This document shows positions 7,398 to 15,497 of a DNA stretch of 36,735 bases, one piece after another. The notes beneath the pieces were generated by a model. The model was not told the origin of the DNA. It ran no database searches and saw nothing but the letters and a program-made list of their open reading frames with translations. A program made the translations under genes and the position numbers. Source of the stretch: Bradyrhizobium sp. STM 3809 (GTDB lineage Bacteria; Pseudomonadota; Alphaproteobacteria; Rhizobiales; Xanthobacteraceae); contig NZ_CAFJ01000566.1 in NCBI RefSeq assembly GCF_000239795.1, positions 1-36,735 of the forward strand, read 5' to 3'. Numbering within the stretch: the stretch's first letter is position 1; each line of letters opens with the position of its first letter.

Positions 7398-10300
7398 GTG
7401 AACGGGCATTCGGACGCCGGTCGCGCAACGTCTCAATCGATCGTGCGCGGGGCCGACTTCCTGCAGGGCGGCGGTGAGATGGGGGCGTTGATGCGCAGCC
7501 ACGACTGGTCGCGGACGCCGCTCGGTCCGCCCGAGTGCTGGCCGCAATCGCTGCGGACCTCGGTGAGCACGTGCCTGGACTGCGCATTCCCGATCTTGAT
7601 CTGGTGGGGCAGCGAGCTCGTCATGCTCTACAACGACGAGTACCGCCCGATCCTCGGATCACAGAAGCATCCCGCTGCCCTCGGAGCTCCCGGGCGTATT
7701 GTCTGGCCGGAGATCTGGGACGTCATCGGCCCGATGCTGCGCCAGGTTCTGACCCAAGGCGAAGCCACACGCTCGCGTGACCTGCCGCTGTTCATGGACC
7801 GTCATGGCTACACCGAGGAGACCTACTTCTCGTTCTCCTACTCGCCGATTCGCGATGAGACCGGCGGCGTCGGCGGCGTTTTCACGCCCGTGATCGAGAC
7901 CACCGCGAAGATCATCGGCGAACGCCGCATGCGCACCCTGCGCGATCTCGCCGCGCGCGGGCGCGCTGCCAGTCTGCAGGACGCATGCCGCGGGGTCGCC
8001 GAGGTGCTCGCCGAGAACCGGCACGACGTGCCGTTCGCGTTGATCTACGCGCTGGACGATGATGGCGACGCTCAGCTTCTCGGCGCGTCCGGCGTTCAGC
8101 CGGGCAGTCCGCTCGCGCCCGTGCGGATCATGCACGACAAAGGCGATGACGCGCCCTGGCCGATGCGGGCTGCCGCAGGCGCCGCCGCGCCGACAAGGGT
8201 GGTGCTGGACCCTGCGAGATACTGCGACCTGCCGACCGGTGCCTGGCAGGAGCCGCCACAGTTGGCGCTGATGCTGCCGATCACCACCGGACGGGAGCTG
8301 CCGAAAGCGATCCTGATCTGCGGCGTCAATCCACGGCGCGCGCTCGACGCCGAGCACCAGGGCTTCTTCCAGCTGATTGCGACCCAGCTTGGCAGCACCT
8401 TTGCGGAGACGCTCGCCTATCAGGAGGAGCGGCGGCGCGCCGAGAGGCTTGCCGAGATCGACCGCGCCAAGACCGCGTTCTTCGCCAATATCAGCCACGA
8501 GTTCCGCACGCCGCTGACCCTGATGCTCGGGCCGCTCGAAGACGTGCTGTCACGGCCGCAAGGCCCGGTTGCGGCTGACCGCGACCGCCTGGAGATCACC
8601 CACCGCAACGCGCTGCGGCTGCTCAAGCTCGTCAACACGCTGCTGGATTTTTCGCGCCTCGAAGCCGGCCGGATGCAGGCCGCCTATGTGCCCACCGATC
8701 TGTCGGGCTTCACGGCGGAGATCGCCAGCGTGTTTCGTTCGGCGATCGAGGCGGCAGGCTTGAGGCTGATCGTCGATTGTCCGCCGCTGCGTCAGCCCGC
8801 CCATGTCGATCGCGAGATGTGGGAGAAGATCGTCCTCAATCTGCTGTCGAACGCGTTCAAGTTCACCTTCGCGGGCGAGATCGAGGTGAAGCTGCGCGAG
8901 ATCGATGGCAATTTCGAGCTCACGGTCCGCGACACCGGCAGCGGCATTCGGCCGGACGAATTGCCGAAGCTGTTCGAACGCTTTCATCGCGTGGCGGGGG
9001 CAAAGGGCCGCACCCATGAGGGCTCGGGGATCGGCCTGGCGCTGGTGCAGGAGCTGGCAAAGCTGCATGGCGGATCGGTCGGCGTCACCAGCGTGCTCGC
9101 ACAAGGCAGCACATTTGCCGTGCGTATCCCCCGAGGACGAAGTCATCTGCCTGACGCACCCAGCGTTTTTTCTGTTGCACAGGATGACCTGTCGCGCGCT
9201 GCGCGGCCCTTTGTCGAAGAGGCCCGGCGCTGGCTGCCGGATGCAGTGCCCGCCGTTACGGAGACCGATCTTGCCGTATCGCCGAGCGAGACGGACGCGC
9301 CGCGGGCCCGCATCCTGCTCGCCGACGACAATGCCGACATGCGCGACTACGTCCGCCGGCTGCTCGCGGTGCGTTACGATGTCGAGACCGTTGCAGATGG
9401 GGAGGCTGCGCTCGCGGCCATCGGCCGCGCTAGGCCCGATCTCGTCCTGTCGGACGTGATGATGCCGCGGGTCGATGGCGTGCAGTTGCTCGCACATGTG
9501 CGGGCCAATGCGCAGATCAGCACCATCCCCGTCATCCTGCTCTCGGCCCGTGTCGGCGAGGAGAGCAGGGTCGAGGGCATGCAGGCAGGGGCCGACGATT
9601 ATCTGATCAAGCCGTTCAGCGCGCGCGAGCTGCTCGCCAGGGTCGAGGCGCATCTCAGGATGGCGCGTCTGCGCGCCGAGGCGATGGAGCGTCTGCGCGA
9701 CAGCGAGGAGCGGTTTCGCGCCTTCGTCACCGCGAGCTCCGACATCGTCTATCGCATGAGCGCCGACTGGACGGAGATGCTCTATCTCCAGGGCAAGGAT
9801 TTCATCGCCGACACCATGACACCCAGCCAGCGCTGGCTCGCGAAGTACATTCATCCGGACGACCAGGGGCAGGTGATCGCAGCCATCACCGGCGCCATCG
9901 AAGCCAAGCGCGTCTTCGAACTGGAGCACCGCGTCATCCGGGTCGACGGCACGCTGGGCTGGGCGCATTCGCGCGCCATTCCGGTGCTCGGCAGCGGCGG
10001 CGACGTCGTCGAATGGTTCGGTGCCGCCCGCGACATCACCGAGCAGAAGCAGGCCGAGCATGCGCTGCGCAAGAGCGAGGAGCGGCTGCGCAGCGCGGTC
10101 GAGGTCGGACGGTTGGGGCTGTGGGATTGGAACGTCACGACGGGCGAGGTCTACTGGTCGGACGAGCACTTCCGCATGGAAGGCTATGGCGTCGGCGAGG
10201 TCACCCCGAGCTATGAGGCTTGGACGGCGCGTCTTCATCCGGAGGATCGAGCCGCAACCGAAGCTGCGCTGCGCCGGGCGATGGAGGCGCGCGAGGAATA

Positions 10301-11081
10301 TGCCCGCGAGTTTCGCGTCATCCATCCGGATGGCAGCGTGCGCTGCCTGTATGGCCGCGGACGCTTCTTCTACGACGACGCCGGGCGGCCGATCCGCATG
10401 ACCGGCGCGATGATCGACGTCACCGAGCGGCGCGAGTGGGAAGAGCGGCAGAAGGTGCTGGTGGCGGAACTGCAGCATCGCACGCGCAATCTCCTCGGCG
10501 TGGTTCGTTCGATGGCCGACAAGACGGCGCGCGCCAGCACGGATCTGCCCGACTTCCGCGCACGCTACCGCGACCGGCTGGACACGCTGTCGCGCGTCCA
10601 GGGCTTGCTGTCGCGCCTGACGGAGCATGATCGCGTCAGCTTCGACGACCTGATCCGCAGCGAGCTGACCGCCGTCGCCGGAGGATCCGAGCGCGTCGTC
10701 CTCGATGGCCCGGCGGGTGTGCGGCTGCGGTCGTCGACGGTGCAAATGCTCGCGATGGCGCTGCATGAGCTGGTGACCAATGCGGTCAAGTATGGCGCGC
10801 TGGCGCAGCCGTCAGGCCGTCTCGCGGTGATCTGGACGCTCGAGCGCAGCGGCGCCGACGACAGGCCATGGCTGCACATCGATTGGCGGGAAAGCGGCGT
10901 CGAGATGCCGCCTCCAGGCGCGATGCCTGCCGGGACGGGGCAGGGGCGCGAGCTGATCGAGCAGGCCTTGCCGTATCAGCTCAGCGCCAGGACGTCGTAC
11001 CGGTTCACGCCCGATGGCGTCCGCTGCATGATTTCGATCCCCGTTTCGCTTAGTACGCTGGAGCTCGAAGAGCATGCTTGA
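7398..11081 (+). CDS. Giant hybrid sensor kinase: PAS-GAF-HisKA-HATPase-REC-PAS-PAS-HWE kinase
   Basis: A 1227-residue protein, taking the GTG at 7398 with AAGGGG about seven bases upstream; an ATG at 7479 is an alternative. Order of domains: an N-terminal PAS-like module (DWSRTPLGPPECWPQSLR, residues ~36-55); a GAF-like region (~190-340); HisKA with HEFRTP (His367); ATPase with an N box near 485, DTGSGI near 512 and GSGIGLALV near 542; a receiver (ADDNADMRDY ~643, Asp686, Lys738); two PAS domains (~770-882 and ~893-1014); and a C-terminal HWE kinase. The HWE core shows the phosphoacceptor His1027 in LQHRTRNLLG, the N-box H of HELVTNAVKYGAL (His1123, Asn1128) and W-R-E at 1163-1165. It therefore carries two separate histidine kinase cores. 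No membrane segment is seen, so it is probably cytoplasmic. The stop overlaps the next start. Confidence 0.92.
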   Translation: MNGHSDAGRATSQSIVRGADFLQGGGEMGALMRSHDWSRTPLGPPECWPQSLRTSVSTCLDCAFPILIWWGSELVMLYNDEYRPILGSQKHPAALGAPGRIVWPEIWDVIGPMLRQVLTQGEATRSRDLPLFMDRHGYTEETYFSFSYSPIRDETGGVGGVFTPVIETTAKIIGERRMRTLRDLAARGRAASLQDACRGVAEVLAENRHDVPFALIYALDDDGDAQLLGASGVQPGSPLAPVRIMHDKGDDAPWPMRAAAGAAAPTRVVLDPARYCDLPTGAWQEPPQLALMLPITTGRELPKAILICGVNPRRALDAEHQGFFQLIATQLGSTFAETLAYQEERRRAERLAEIDRAKTAFFANISHEFRTPLTLMLGPLEDVLSRPQGPVAADRDRLEITHRNALRLLKLVNTLLDFSRLEAGRMQAAYVPTDLSGFTAEIASVFRSAIEAAGLRLIVDCPPLRQPAHVDREMWEKIVLNLLSNAFKFTFAGEIEVKLREIDGNFELTVRDTGSGIRPDELPKLFERFHRVAGAKGRTHEGSGIGLALVQELAKLHGGSVGVTSVLAQGSTFAVRIPRGRSHLPDAPSVFSVAQDDLSRAARPFVEEARRWLPDAVPAVTETDLAVSPSETDAPRARILLADDNADMRDYVRRLLAVRYDVETVADGEAALAAIGRARPDLVLSDVMMPRVDGVQLLAHVRANAQISTIPVILLSARVGEESRVEGMQAGADDYLIKPFSARELLARVEAHLRMARLRAEAMERLRDSEERFRAFVTASSDIVYRMSADWTEMLYLQGKDFIADTMTPSQRWLAKYIHPDDQGQVIAAITGAIEAKRVFELEHRVIRVDGTLGWAHSRAIPVLGSGGDVVEWFGAARDITEQKQAEHALRKSEERLRSAVEVGRLGLWDWNVTTGEVYWSDEHFRMEGYGVGEVTPSYEAWTARLHPEDRAATEAALRRAMEAREEYAREFRVIHPDGSVRCLYGRGRFFYDDAGRPIRMTGAMIDVTERREWEERQKVLVAELQHRTRNLLGVVRSMADKTARASTDLPDFRARYRDRLDTLSRVQGLLSRLTEHDRVSFDDLIRSELTAVAGGSERVVLDGPAGVRLRSSTVQMLAMALHELVTNAVKYGALAQPSGRLAVIWTLERSGADDRPWLHIDWRESGVEMPPPGAMPAGTGQGRELIEQALPYQLSARTSYRFTPDGVRCMISIPVSLSTLELEEHA

Positions 11082-11445
11082 AAGCCCGCTCCGTCACCGC
11101 CGTATCCTCGTCGTCGAGGACGAATACATGCTTGCCGACGAGCTGCGCGGCGAACTCGGGGGCGCCGGTGCGACCGTGCTGGGTCCGGTCGGAACCGTCG
11201 CCGACGCTCTCGCGCTCGCCAAATGTGAGGACAGGATCGATGGCGCTGTCCTCGACGTGAACCTGCGCGGCGAGATGGCGTTTCCGGTCGCGGACCTGCT
11301 GATCGAAGGCGGCGTTCCCTTCGTGTTCACGACCGGCTACGACGAGTCCATCATTCCGGACCGGTTCTCCAAGATCCTCCGCTGCGAGAAGCCGATCGCG
11401 GTCGACGGCATCATCCGCACGCTCGGGCGCCTGATCGACAAGTGA
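11074..11445 (+). CDS. Single-domain response regulator, HWE-kinase type
   Basis: A 123-residue receiver domain with no output module. The acidic pair is Glu15/Asp16 in VVEDE, the phosphoacceptor is Asp61 in VLDVNLRGE, Thr86/Thr87 lie in FVFTTGYDESIIP, and the conserved lysine is Lys106 in CEKPI. The NLRGE and FTTGY segments are typical of receivers that sit beside HWE kinases. Its ATG overlaps the end of the giant kinase by eight bases (ATGCTTGA), which strongly suggests translational coupling and that it takes phosphate from that kinase. A stand-alone receiver acts either as a phosphate sink or shuttle, or by protein-protein contact. Confidence 0.92.
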   Translation: MLESPLRHRRILVVEDEYMLADELRGELGGAGATVLGPVGTVADALALAKCEDRIDGAVLDVNLRGEMAFPVADLLIEGGVPFVFTTGYDESIIPDRFSKILRCEKPIAVDGIIRTLGRLIDK

Positions 11446-11488
11446 GTGCGACGACGACGCATCGCGGCTCCCCACCGGCCGATCCGGG

Positions 11489-11510
11489 CGCGAGGACCTC
11501 AAACCTCGCG
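11489..11510. terminator. Possible hairpin at the convergent ends of receiver and MoxR genes
   Basis: A 7-bp stem CGCGAGG (11489-11495)/CCTCGCG (11504-11510) with an eight-base loop overlaps the stop of the MoxR gene. There is no U-tract. It could stall either convergent transcript, but support is weak. Confidence 0.3.
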
Positions 11511-12341
11511 GCGGCTGAGGAAGGCGAGCCGCTCGAACAGGTGCACGTCCTGCTCGTTCTTGAGCAGCGCCCCATGCAGCGGCGGAATCAGCTTGCGCGG
11601 ATCGCGCTCGCGCAGCTGCTCGGGGCCGATGTCCTCGTTGAGCAGCAGCTTGAGCCAGTCGAGCAGCTCCGAGGTGGACGGCTTCTTCTTCAGGCCCGGC
11701 ACGTCGCGCACCTCGAAGAAGATGCGCAGGGCTTCCTCGACCAGGCGCTTCTTGATGTTCGGGAAGTGGACGTCGACGATGCGGCCCATCGTGTCGGCAT
11801 CGGGGAACTTGATGTAGTGGAAGAAGCAGCGGCGCAGGAAGGCGTCCGGCAGCTCCTTCTCGTTGTTGGAGGTGATGATGACGATCGGGCGCAGCTTGGC
11901 CTTGATGGTCTCGTTGGTCTCGTAGACGTGGAATTCCATCCGGTCGAGCTCGAGCAGCAGGTCGTTCGGGAATTCGATGTCCGCCTTGTCGATCTCGTCG
12001 ATCAGCAGCACGGGGCGCTGCTCGGCGGTGAACGCCTCCCACAGCTTGCCGCGCTTGATGTAGTTCTTGATGTCGGACACGCGGCTGTCGCCGAGCTGGC
12101 TGTCGCGCAGCCGCGACACCGCGTCGTATTCGTAGAGCCCCTGCTGCGCCTTGGTGGTGGACTTGATGTGCCAGGTGAGCAGCGGCGCGTTGACGGCCTT
12201 GGCGACCTCCTCGGCCAGCACGGTCTTGCCGGTCCCGGGCTCGCCCTTCACCAGCAGCGGGCGCTCGAGCACGATCGCCGCGTTGACGGCCACTTTGAGG
12301 TCGTCGGTGGCGACGTAGTCCTGGGTACCGGTAAATTTCAT
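11499..12341 (-). CDS. MoxR-family AAA+ ATPase
   Basis: A 280-residue protein with P-loop GEPGTGKT at residues 33-40 and Walker B LLIDEIDKAD with Asp115/Glu116. Sensor 1 is IITSNNEKELPDAFLRRC, quoted in outline, with the arginine finger in FLRR. The ATG at 12341 has a GCGAGG element upstream. MoxR ATPases act as chaperones that assemble or activate metalloenzyme or cell-envelope complexes, almost always with a von Willebrand A protein. Such a partner is encoded on the other strand at 12803, only one small gene away, which supports a MoxR-VWA functional pair. The client is unknown; CoxD/CoxE-like use with a CO-dehydrogenase-type enzyme is possible, but no such enzyme is in view. Confidence 0.93.
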   Translation of the reverse strand: MKFTGTQDYVATDDLKVAVNAAIVLERPLLVKGEPGTGKTVLAEEVAKAVNAPLLTWHIKSTTKAQQGLYEYDAVSRLRDSQLGDSRVSDIKNYIKRGKLWEAFTAEQRPVLLIDEIDKADIEFPNDLLLELDRMEFHVYETNETIKAKLRPIVIITSNNEKELPDAFLRRCFFHYIKFPDADTMGRIVDVHFPNIKKRLVEEALRIFFEVRDVPGLKKKPSTSELLDWLKLLLNEDIGPEQLRERDPRKLIPPLHGALLKNEQDVHLFERLAFLSRREV

Positions 12342-12380
12342 CGCGCCTCGCTTGTCGGTCGAACTTGTGTTGAGTGGCTA

Positions 12381-12402
12381 CGCCGCGGCCGTGGCCGCGG
12401 CG
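12381..12402. terminator. GC-rich inverted repeat between MoxR and GlsB-like genes
   Basis: Perfect 10-base arms CGCCGCGGCC (12381-12390) and GGCCGCGGCG (12393-12402) separated by two bases. It lies downstream of the small membrane protein gene and upstream of moxR, both on the minus strand. It may attenuate or terminate transcription between them. No U-tract is present. Confidence 0.35.
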
Positions 12403-12439
12403 GCTTTGAGATGATGGCTGCCATCGGAAGCGGAAATAA

Positions 12440-12685
12440 TCAAGCGCGCCGGATCAGCGAGAGGATCACGAGCACGATGACGGCGCCGATCGTGGCGTCC
12501 AGGATGGCGCCCAAAGTGCCGCTGGCGAGCGCAATGTGCAGCGCCGGCAGCACGTAGCTCGCGACCAGGGCGCCGATGATGCCGACGACCATGTTGCCGA
12601 TCAGCCCGAAACCGGCGCCGCGCACGATCAGCCCGGCCAGCCAGCCCGCGACGGCGCCGATGATCAGCGCTGCAATGATACCCAT
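12440..12685 (-). CDS. GlsB/YeaQ/YmgE family small stress membrane protein
   Basis: An 81-residue, strongly hydrophobic protein with three predicted membrane helices and Gly-rich packing motifs (GAVAGWLAGLIVRG, GNMVVGIIGALVASYVLP, GAVIVLVILSLIRRA). The ATG at 12685 is chosen because family members typically begin M-G-I and because G-rich sequence precedes it; an in-frame ATG at 12697 would add four residues. The family is annotated as transglycosylase-associated or general-stress membrane protein, without a known biochemical role. It lies between divergent MoxR and VWA genes; whether it belongs functionally with them is not clear. Confidence 0.85.
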   Translation of the reverse strand: MGIIAALIIGAVAGWLAGLIVRGAGFGLIGNMVVGIIGALVASYVLPALHIALASGTLGAILDATIGAVIVLVILSLIRRA

Positions 12686-12802
12686 GAAAACCCCCATTCC
12701 ATCCGTTGTTCCAGGGATTGTAGAGCAAAAAGCCGGCCGGTCCAGGGTGAGCCCGCAGGGGCGGCCCTTGACGCGACCTCCCGGCCGCGCGATCTAATGG
12801 GC

Positions 12803-13978
12803 ATGTTCCTGCAATTCTTCACAGCACTGCGCGACGCGCAGGTCCCGGTCTCCTTGCGTGAATATCTCACGCTGATGCAGGCCGTCGACGCCGATCTCGC
12901 CGAGCATTCGGTTGAGAATTTCTATTATCTGTCGCGCACGGCGCTGGTGAAGGACGAGCGCAATCTCGACAAGTTCGATCGCGTCTTCGGCACGGTTTTC
13001 AAGGGGCTGGAGAATCTCCTCGATGCGATGGAGAAGGCCGAGATTCCCGAGGAATGGCTGAGGAAGCTCGCCGAGAAGTACCTCACCGAGGAAGAGAAGA
13101 AAGAGATAGAGGCCATGGGCTGGGACAAGCTCATGGAGACCTTGAAGAAGCGTCTCGAGGAGCAGAAGGGCCGCCACCAGGGCGGCAACAAGTGGATCGG
13201 CACGGCGGGCACGTCGCCGTTCGGCGCCTATGGCTACAACCCCGAAGGCGTCCGCATCGGCCAGGAGAAGAACCGCAACAACCGGGCCGTGAAGGTGTGG
13301 GACCGCCGCGAGTTCAAGGATCTCGACGGCAATGTCGAACTCGGCATTCGTAACATCAAGGTCGCATTGCGCCGCCTGCGCAAATTCGCCCGCACCGGCG
13401 CGCCGGACGAACTCGATCTCGACACCACGATCCGCGAGACCGCCAATCACGGCTATCTCGACGTCCACATGCGGCCCGAGCGGCGCAATGCGGTGAAGGT
13501 GCTGGTGTTCTTCGACATCGGCGGCTCGATGGATTCGCACATCGCCCAGGTCGAGGAGCTGTTCTCGGCGGCCAAGAGCGAATTCAAGCACATGGAATAT
13601 TTCTACTTCCACAACTGCCTTTACGAGGGCGTGTGGAAGCAGAACAAGCGGCGCTTCACCGACCGCACGCCGACCTGGGACGTGCTGCACAAATATCCGC
13701 ACGACTACAAGGTCGTGTTCGTGGGCGACGCCTCGATGTCGCCTTACGAGATCATGGTGCCCGGGGGCTCGGTCGAGCACGTCAACGAGGAGCCGGGCTC
13801 GGTCTGGCTCGATCGCATCATTCGGACCTATCCGCACACGGTGTGGCTGAATCCGGTGGCGCAGAAGCACTGGGACTATTCGGAGTCCACCACCATCATC
13901 CGCCGCATCTTCTCCGAGCGCATGTATCCGATCACGATCGAGGGTCTGGAAGCGGCGATGAAGGAGCTGGTGCGGTAG
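12803..13978 (+). CDS. CoxE-like von Willebrand factor A (VWA) domain protein
   Basis: A 391-residue protein. ATGs at 12797 and 12803 are both in frame; I take the second, which gives the family-like start MFLQFFTALRDAQVP. Neither start has a strong ribosome binding site. The N-terminal half is helical and charged (EEEKKEIEAMGWDKLMETL), followed by a conserved WDRREFKDLDG segment. The C-terminal half is the VWA fold, with its metal-site motif DIGGSMD at Asp238-Asp244. The canonical D-x-S-x-S is here D-I-G-G-S, which I believe is usual in CoxE-type proteins. It is predicted to work with the MoxR ATPase as a substrate-recruiting partner in complex maturation. It is cytoplasmic by lack of any signal peptide. 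Confidence 0.9.
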   Translation: MFLQFFTALRDAQVPVSLREYLTLMQAVDADLAEHSVENFYYLSRTALVKDERNLDKFDRVFGTVFKGLENLLDAMEKAEIPEEWLRKLAEKYLTEEEKKEIEAMGWDKLMETLKKRLEEQKGRHQGGNKWIGTAGTSPFGAYGYNPEGVRIGQEKNRNNRAVKVWDRREFKDLDGNVELGIRNIKVALRRLRKFARTGAPDELDLDTTIRETANHGYLDVHMRPERRNAVKVLVFFDIGGSMDSHIAQVEELFSAAKSEFKHMEYFYFHNCLYEGVWKQNKRRFTDRTPTWDVLHKYPHDYKVVFVGDASMSPYEIMVPGGSVEHVNEEPGSVWLDRIIRTYPHTVWLNPVAQKHWDYSESTTIIRRIFSERMYPITIEGLEAAMKELVR

Positions 13979-13982
13979 GACT

Positions 13983-14016
13983 GCCCCGTCCTTCCGGGGC
14001 GGTCGCGCCAGCGACC
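13983..14016 (+). terminator. Tandem short hairpins after the VWA gene
   Basis: Two small perfect stems follow the stop at 13978: GCCCCG (13983-13988)/CGGGGC (13995-14000), then GGTCGC (14001-14006)/GCGACC (14011-14016). They are positioned as a terminator for the VWA transcript but lack a U-run. Confidence 0.4.
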
Positions 14017-14107
14017 GAACCCGGAATCTCGACATGGCGCCATCAACTCGAGGTTTCTGGCTCGATGCGTCCCATCGCCCCGGACTGACGTTGGAAGGAC
14101 ATGAGAC

Positions 14108-14521
14108 ATGCCCCAGACCATCACCCGCGGCATCAAGGCGCTGATCGATGAGGCCAATTCAGAGATCGAGACGCTCTCCGCGGCCGAGGCGATCGAGGCG
14201 GCCAGGGGCGACGATGTCGTGATCGTCGACATCCGCGATCCCCGCGAGATCGAGCGCGAGGGCAGGATCCCCGGTGCGTTCTCCTGCACCCGCGGCATGC
14301 TGGAGTTCTGGATCGATCCGCAGAGCCCCTATGCCAAGCCGATCTTTCAGCAGGACAAGCGGTTCATCTTCCATTGCGCCGGCGGCCTGCGCTCGGCGCT
14401 CGCGGCCAAGACGGCGCAGGACATGGGCCTGAAGCCGGTGGCCCATATCGGCGGCGGGTTTGCCGCGTGGCGCGAGGCCGGTGGCCCCGTCGAAGCATGG
14501 GCGCCAAAGAAGAAGGATTGA
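14108..14521 (+). CDS. Rhodanese-like sulfurtransferase
   Basis: A 137-residue single rhodanese domain. The active-site loop is HCAGGLRS with catalytic Cys90, and the CH2A-like motif VIVDIRDPREIEREGRIPGA precedes it, cited in outline. The C-terminal GGFAAWREAGGPVE is typical of the fold. The ATG at 14108 has GGAAGG about ten bases upstream. It is predicted to carry a persulfide and transfer sulfur, for example from thiosulfate. It is followed 109 bases later by a two-domain sulfurtransferase in the same direction, so the pair may be co-expressed, although a paired-hairpin repeat sits between them. Confidence 0.93.
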   Translation: MPQTITRGIKALIDEANSEIETLSAAEAIEAARGDDVVIVDIRDPREIEREGRIPGAFSCTRGMLEFWIDPQSPYAKPIFQQDKRFIFHCAGGLRSALAAKTAQDMGLKPVAHIGGGFAAWREAGGPVEAWAPKKKD

Positions 14522-14534
14522 GCCCAACTCGTCG

Positions 14535-14598
14535 CACGCGGGCTTGACCCGCGTGTCCATCGCTTGAACAAGATGGATCGCCGGACCAAGTCCGGCGA
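14535..14598. repeat. Paired-hairpin (REP/BIME-like) intergenic element
   Basis: Two perfect 8-bp hairpins with five-base loops. The first is CACGCGGG (14535-14542)/CCCGCGTG (14548-14555) with loop CTTGA. The second is TCGCCGGA (14578-14585)/TCCGGCGA (14591-14598) with loop CCAAG. The design (8-bp GC stem, CTTGA-type loop, second hairpin in the opposite sense) matches the palindromes inside the long repeat at both ends of the window, though the stem sequences differ. Confidence 0.75.
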
Positions 14599-14630
14599 TG
14601 ATGAATTGAAAGTGACGCTGGAGCCTCGCG

Positions 14631-15488
14631 ATGACCACTCCCCACGACCCGCTCGTCAGCACCGACTGGCTCGCAGGGCATCTCGGCGATCCCCACGTCA
14701 AGGTGCTCGACGCCACCTTCAAGATGCCCGGCGTGCTGCCGCTGCCGAAGGACGACTATCTGAACGCGCACATTCCCGGCGCGGTGTTCTTCGACGTCGA
14801 CGAGGTCTCCGACCACTCCAACCCGCTGCCGCATATGTATCCGAGCGCGGAGCAGTTCGGCCGCGACGCAGGCCGGCTCGGCGTCAGCAATGGCGACACG
14901 GTGGTTGTCTATGATGCCGGCGGCTGGGTGGCCGCGCCGCGCGCCTGGTGGATGTTCCTGTCGTTCGGCCACCAGGACGTGCGCGTGCTGGACGGCGGGT
15001 TGAGGAAGTGGGTCGCCGAGGGACGACCGGTCGATCGCGGCCAGGTGACGCCCGTGGCAGGGCGCTACAGCGCGAGCTTCGATGCCGCGCGCGTGCGCAA
15101 GATCGAGCAGATGGTCGCCAACCTGGCGGCCGGAGCCGAGCAGGTGATCGATGCCCGCCAGGCCCCGCGCTTTGCCGGCGAGGTGGCGGAGCCGCGGCCG
15201 GGGCTGCGGTCCGGGCACATTCCCGGCAGCCGTAACCTGCCCTATGCGGAGCTGTTCGACGCCGCCACCGGCGTCATGAAGCCGCTGGACGACCTGCGCA
15301 AGGCGTTCGGCTCAGCCGGCGTCGATCTGGCAAAGCCGATCGTGACCTCGTGCGGCTCGGGCGTGTCGGCGGCCGTGTTGACCCTGGCGCTCTACCGGCT
15401 CGGTATCCGCGACACCGCGCTCTATGACGGCTCCTGGTCGGAATGGGGCGTCGAGAACGGCCCGCCGGTCGCAACCGGACCGGCCTGA
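14631..15488 (+). CDS. sseA: 3-mercaptopyruvate sulfurtransferase
   Basis: A 285-residue protein with two rhodanese domains. The N-terminal, non-catalytic domain holds VVVYDAGGWVAAPRAWW (in outline) and DVRVLDGGLRKW. The C-terminal domain has VIDARQAPRFAGE, the GLRSGHIPGSRNLPY substrate-side motif and the active loop TSCGSGVSA with catalytic Cys241. CGSGVSA is the mercaptopyruvate-type loop, distinguishing it from thiosulfate-type CRKGVT loops. It is predicted to convert 3-mercaptopyruvate to pyruvate while passing sulfur to a thiol acceptor. It ends only nine bases from the convergent Pro/Ala-rich gene. Confidence 0.93.
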   Translation: MTTPHDPLVSTDWLAGHLGDPHVKVLDATFKMPGVLPLPKDDYLNAHIPGAVFFDVDEVSDHSNPLPHMYPSAEQFGRDAGRLGVSNGDTVVVYDAGGWVAAPRAWWMFLSFGHQDVRVLDGGLRKWVAEGRPVDRGQVTPVAGRYSASFDAARVRKIEQMVANLAAGAEQVIDARQAPRFAGEVAEPRPGLRSGHIPGSRNLPYAELFDAATGVMKPLDDLRKAFGSAGVDLAKPIVTSCGSGVSAAVLTLALYRLGIRDTALYDGSWSEWGVENGPPVATGPA

Positions 15489-15497
15489 TCGTCGCCT

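Noticed and set aside
5672..7477. 601-codon open frame on the plus strand
   Set aside because: Antisense to the HerA-like gene, which has intact P-loop and Walker B motifs; the plus-strand product is low-complexity and lacks a ribosome binding site.
8550..10766. 738-codon open frame on the minus strand
   Set aside because: Antisense to the two-core sensor kinase; composition is typical of a GC-driven shadow and no domain is seen.
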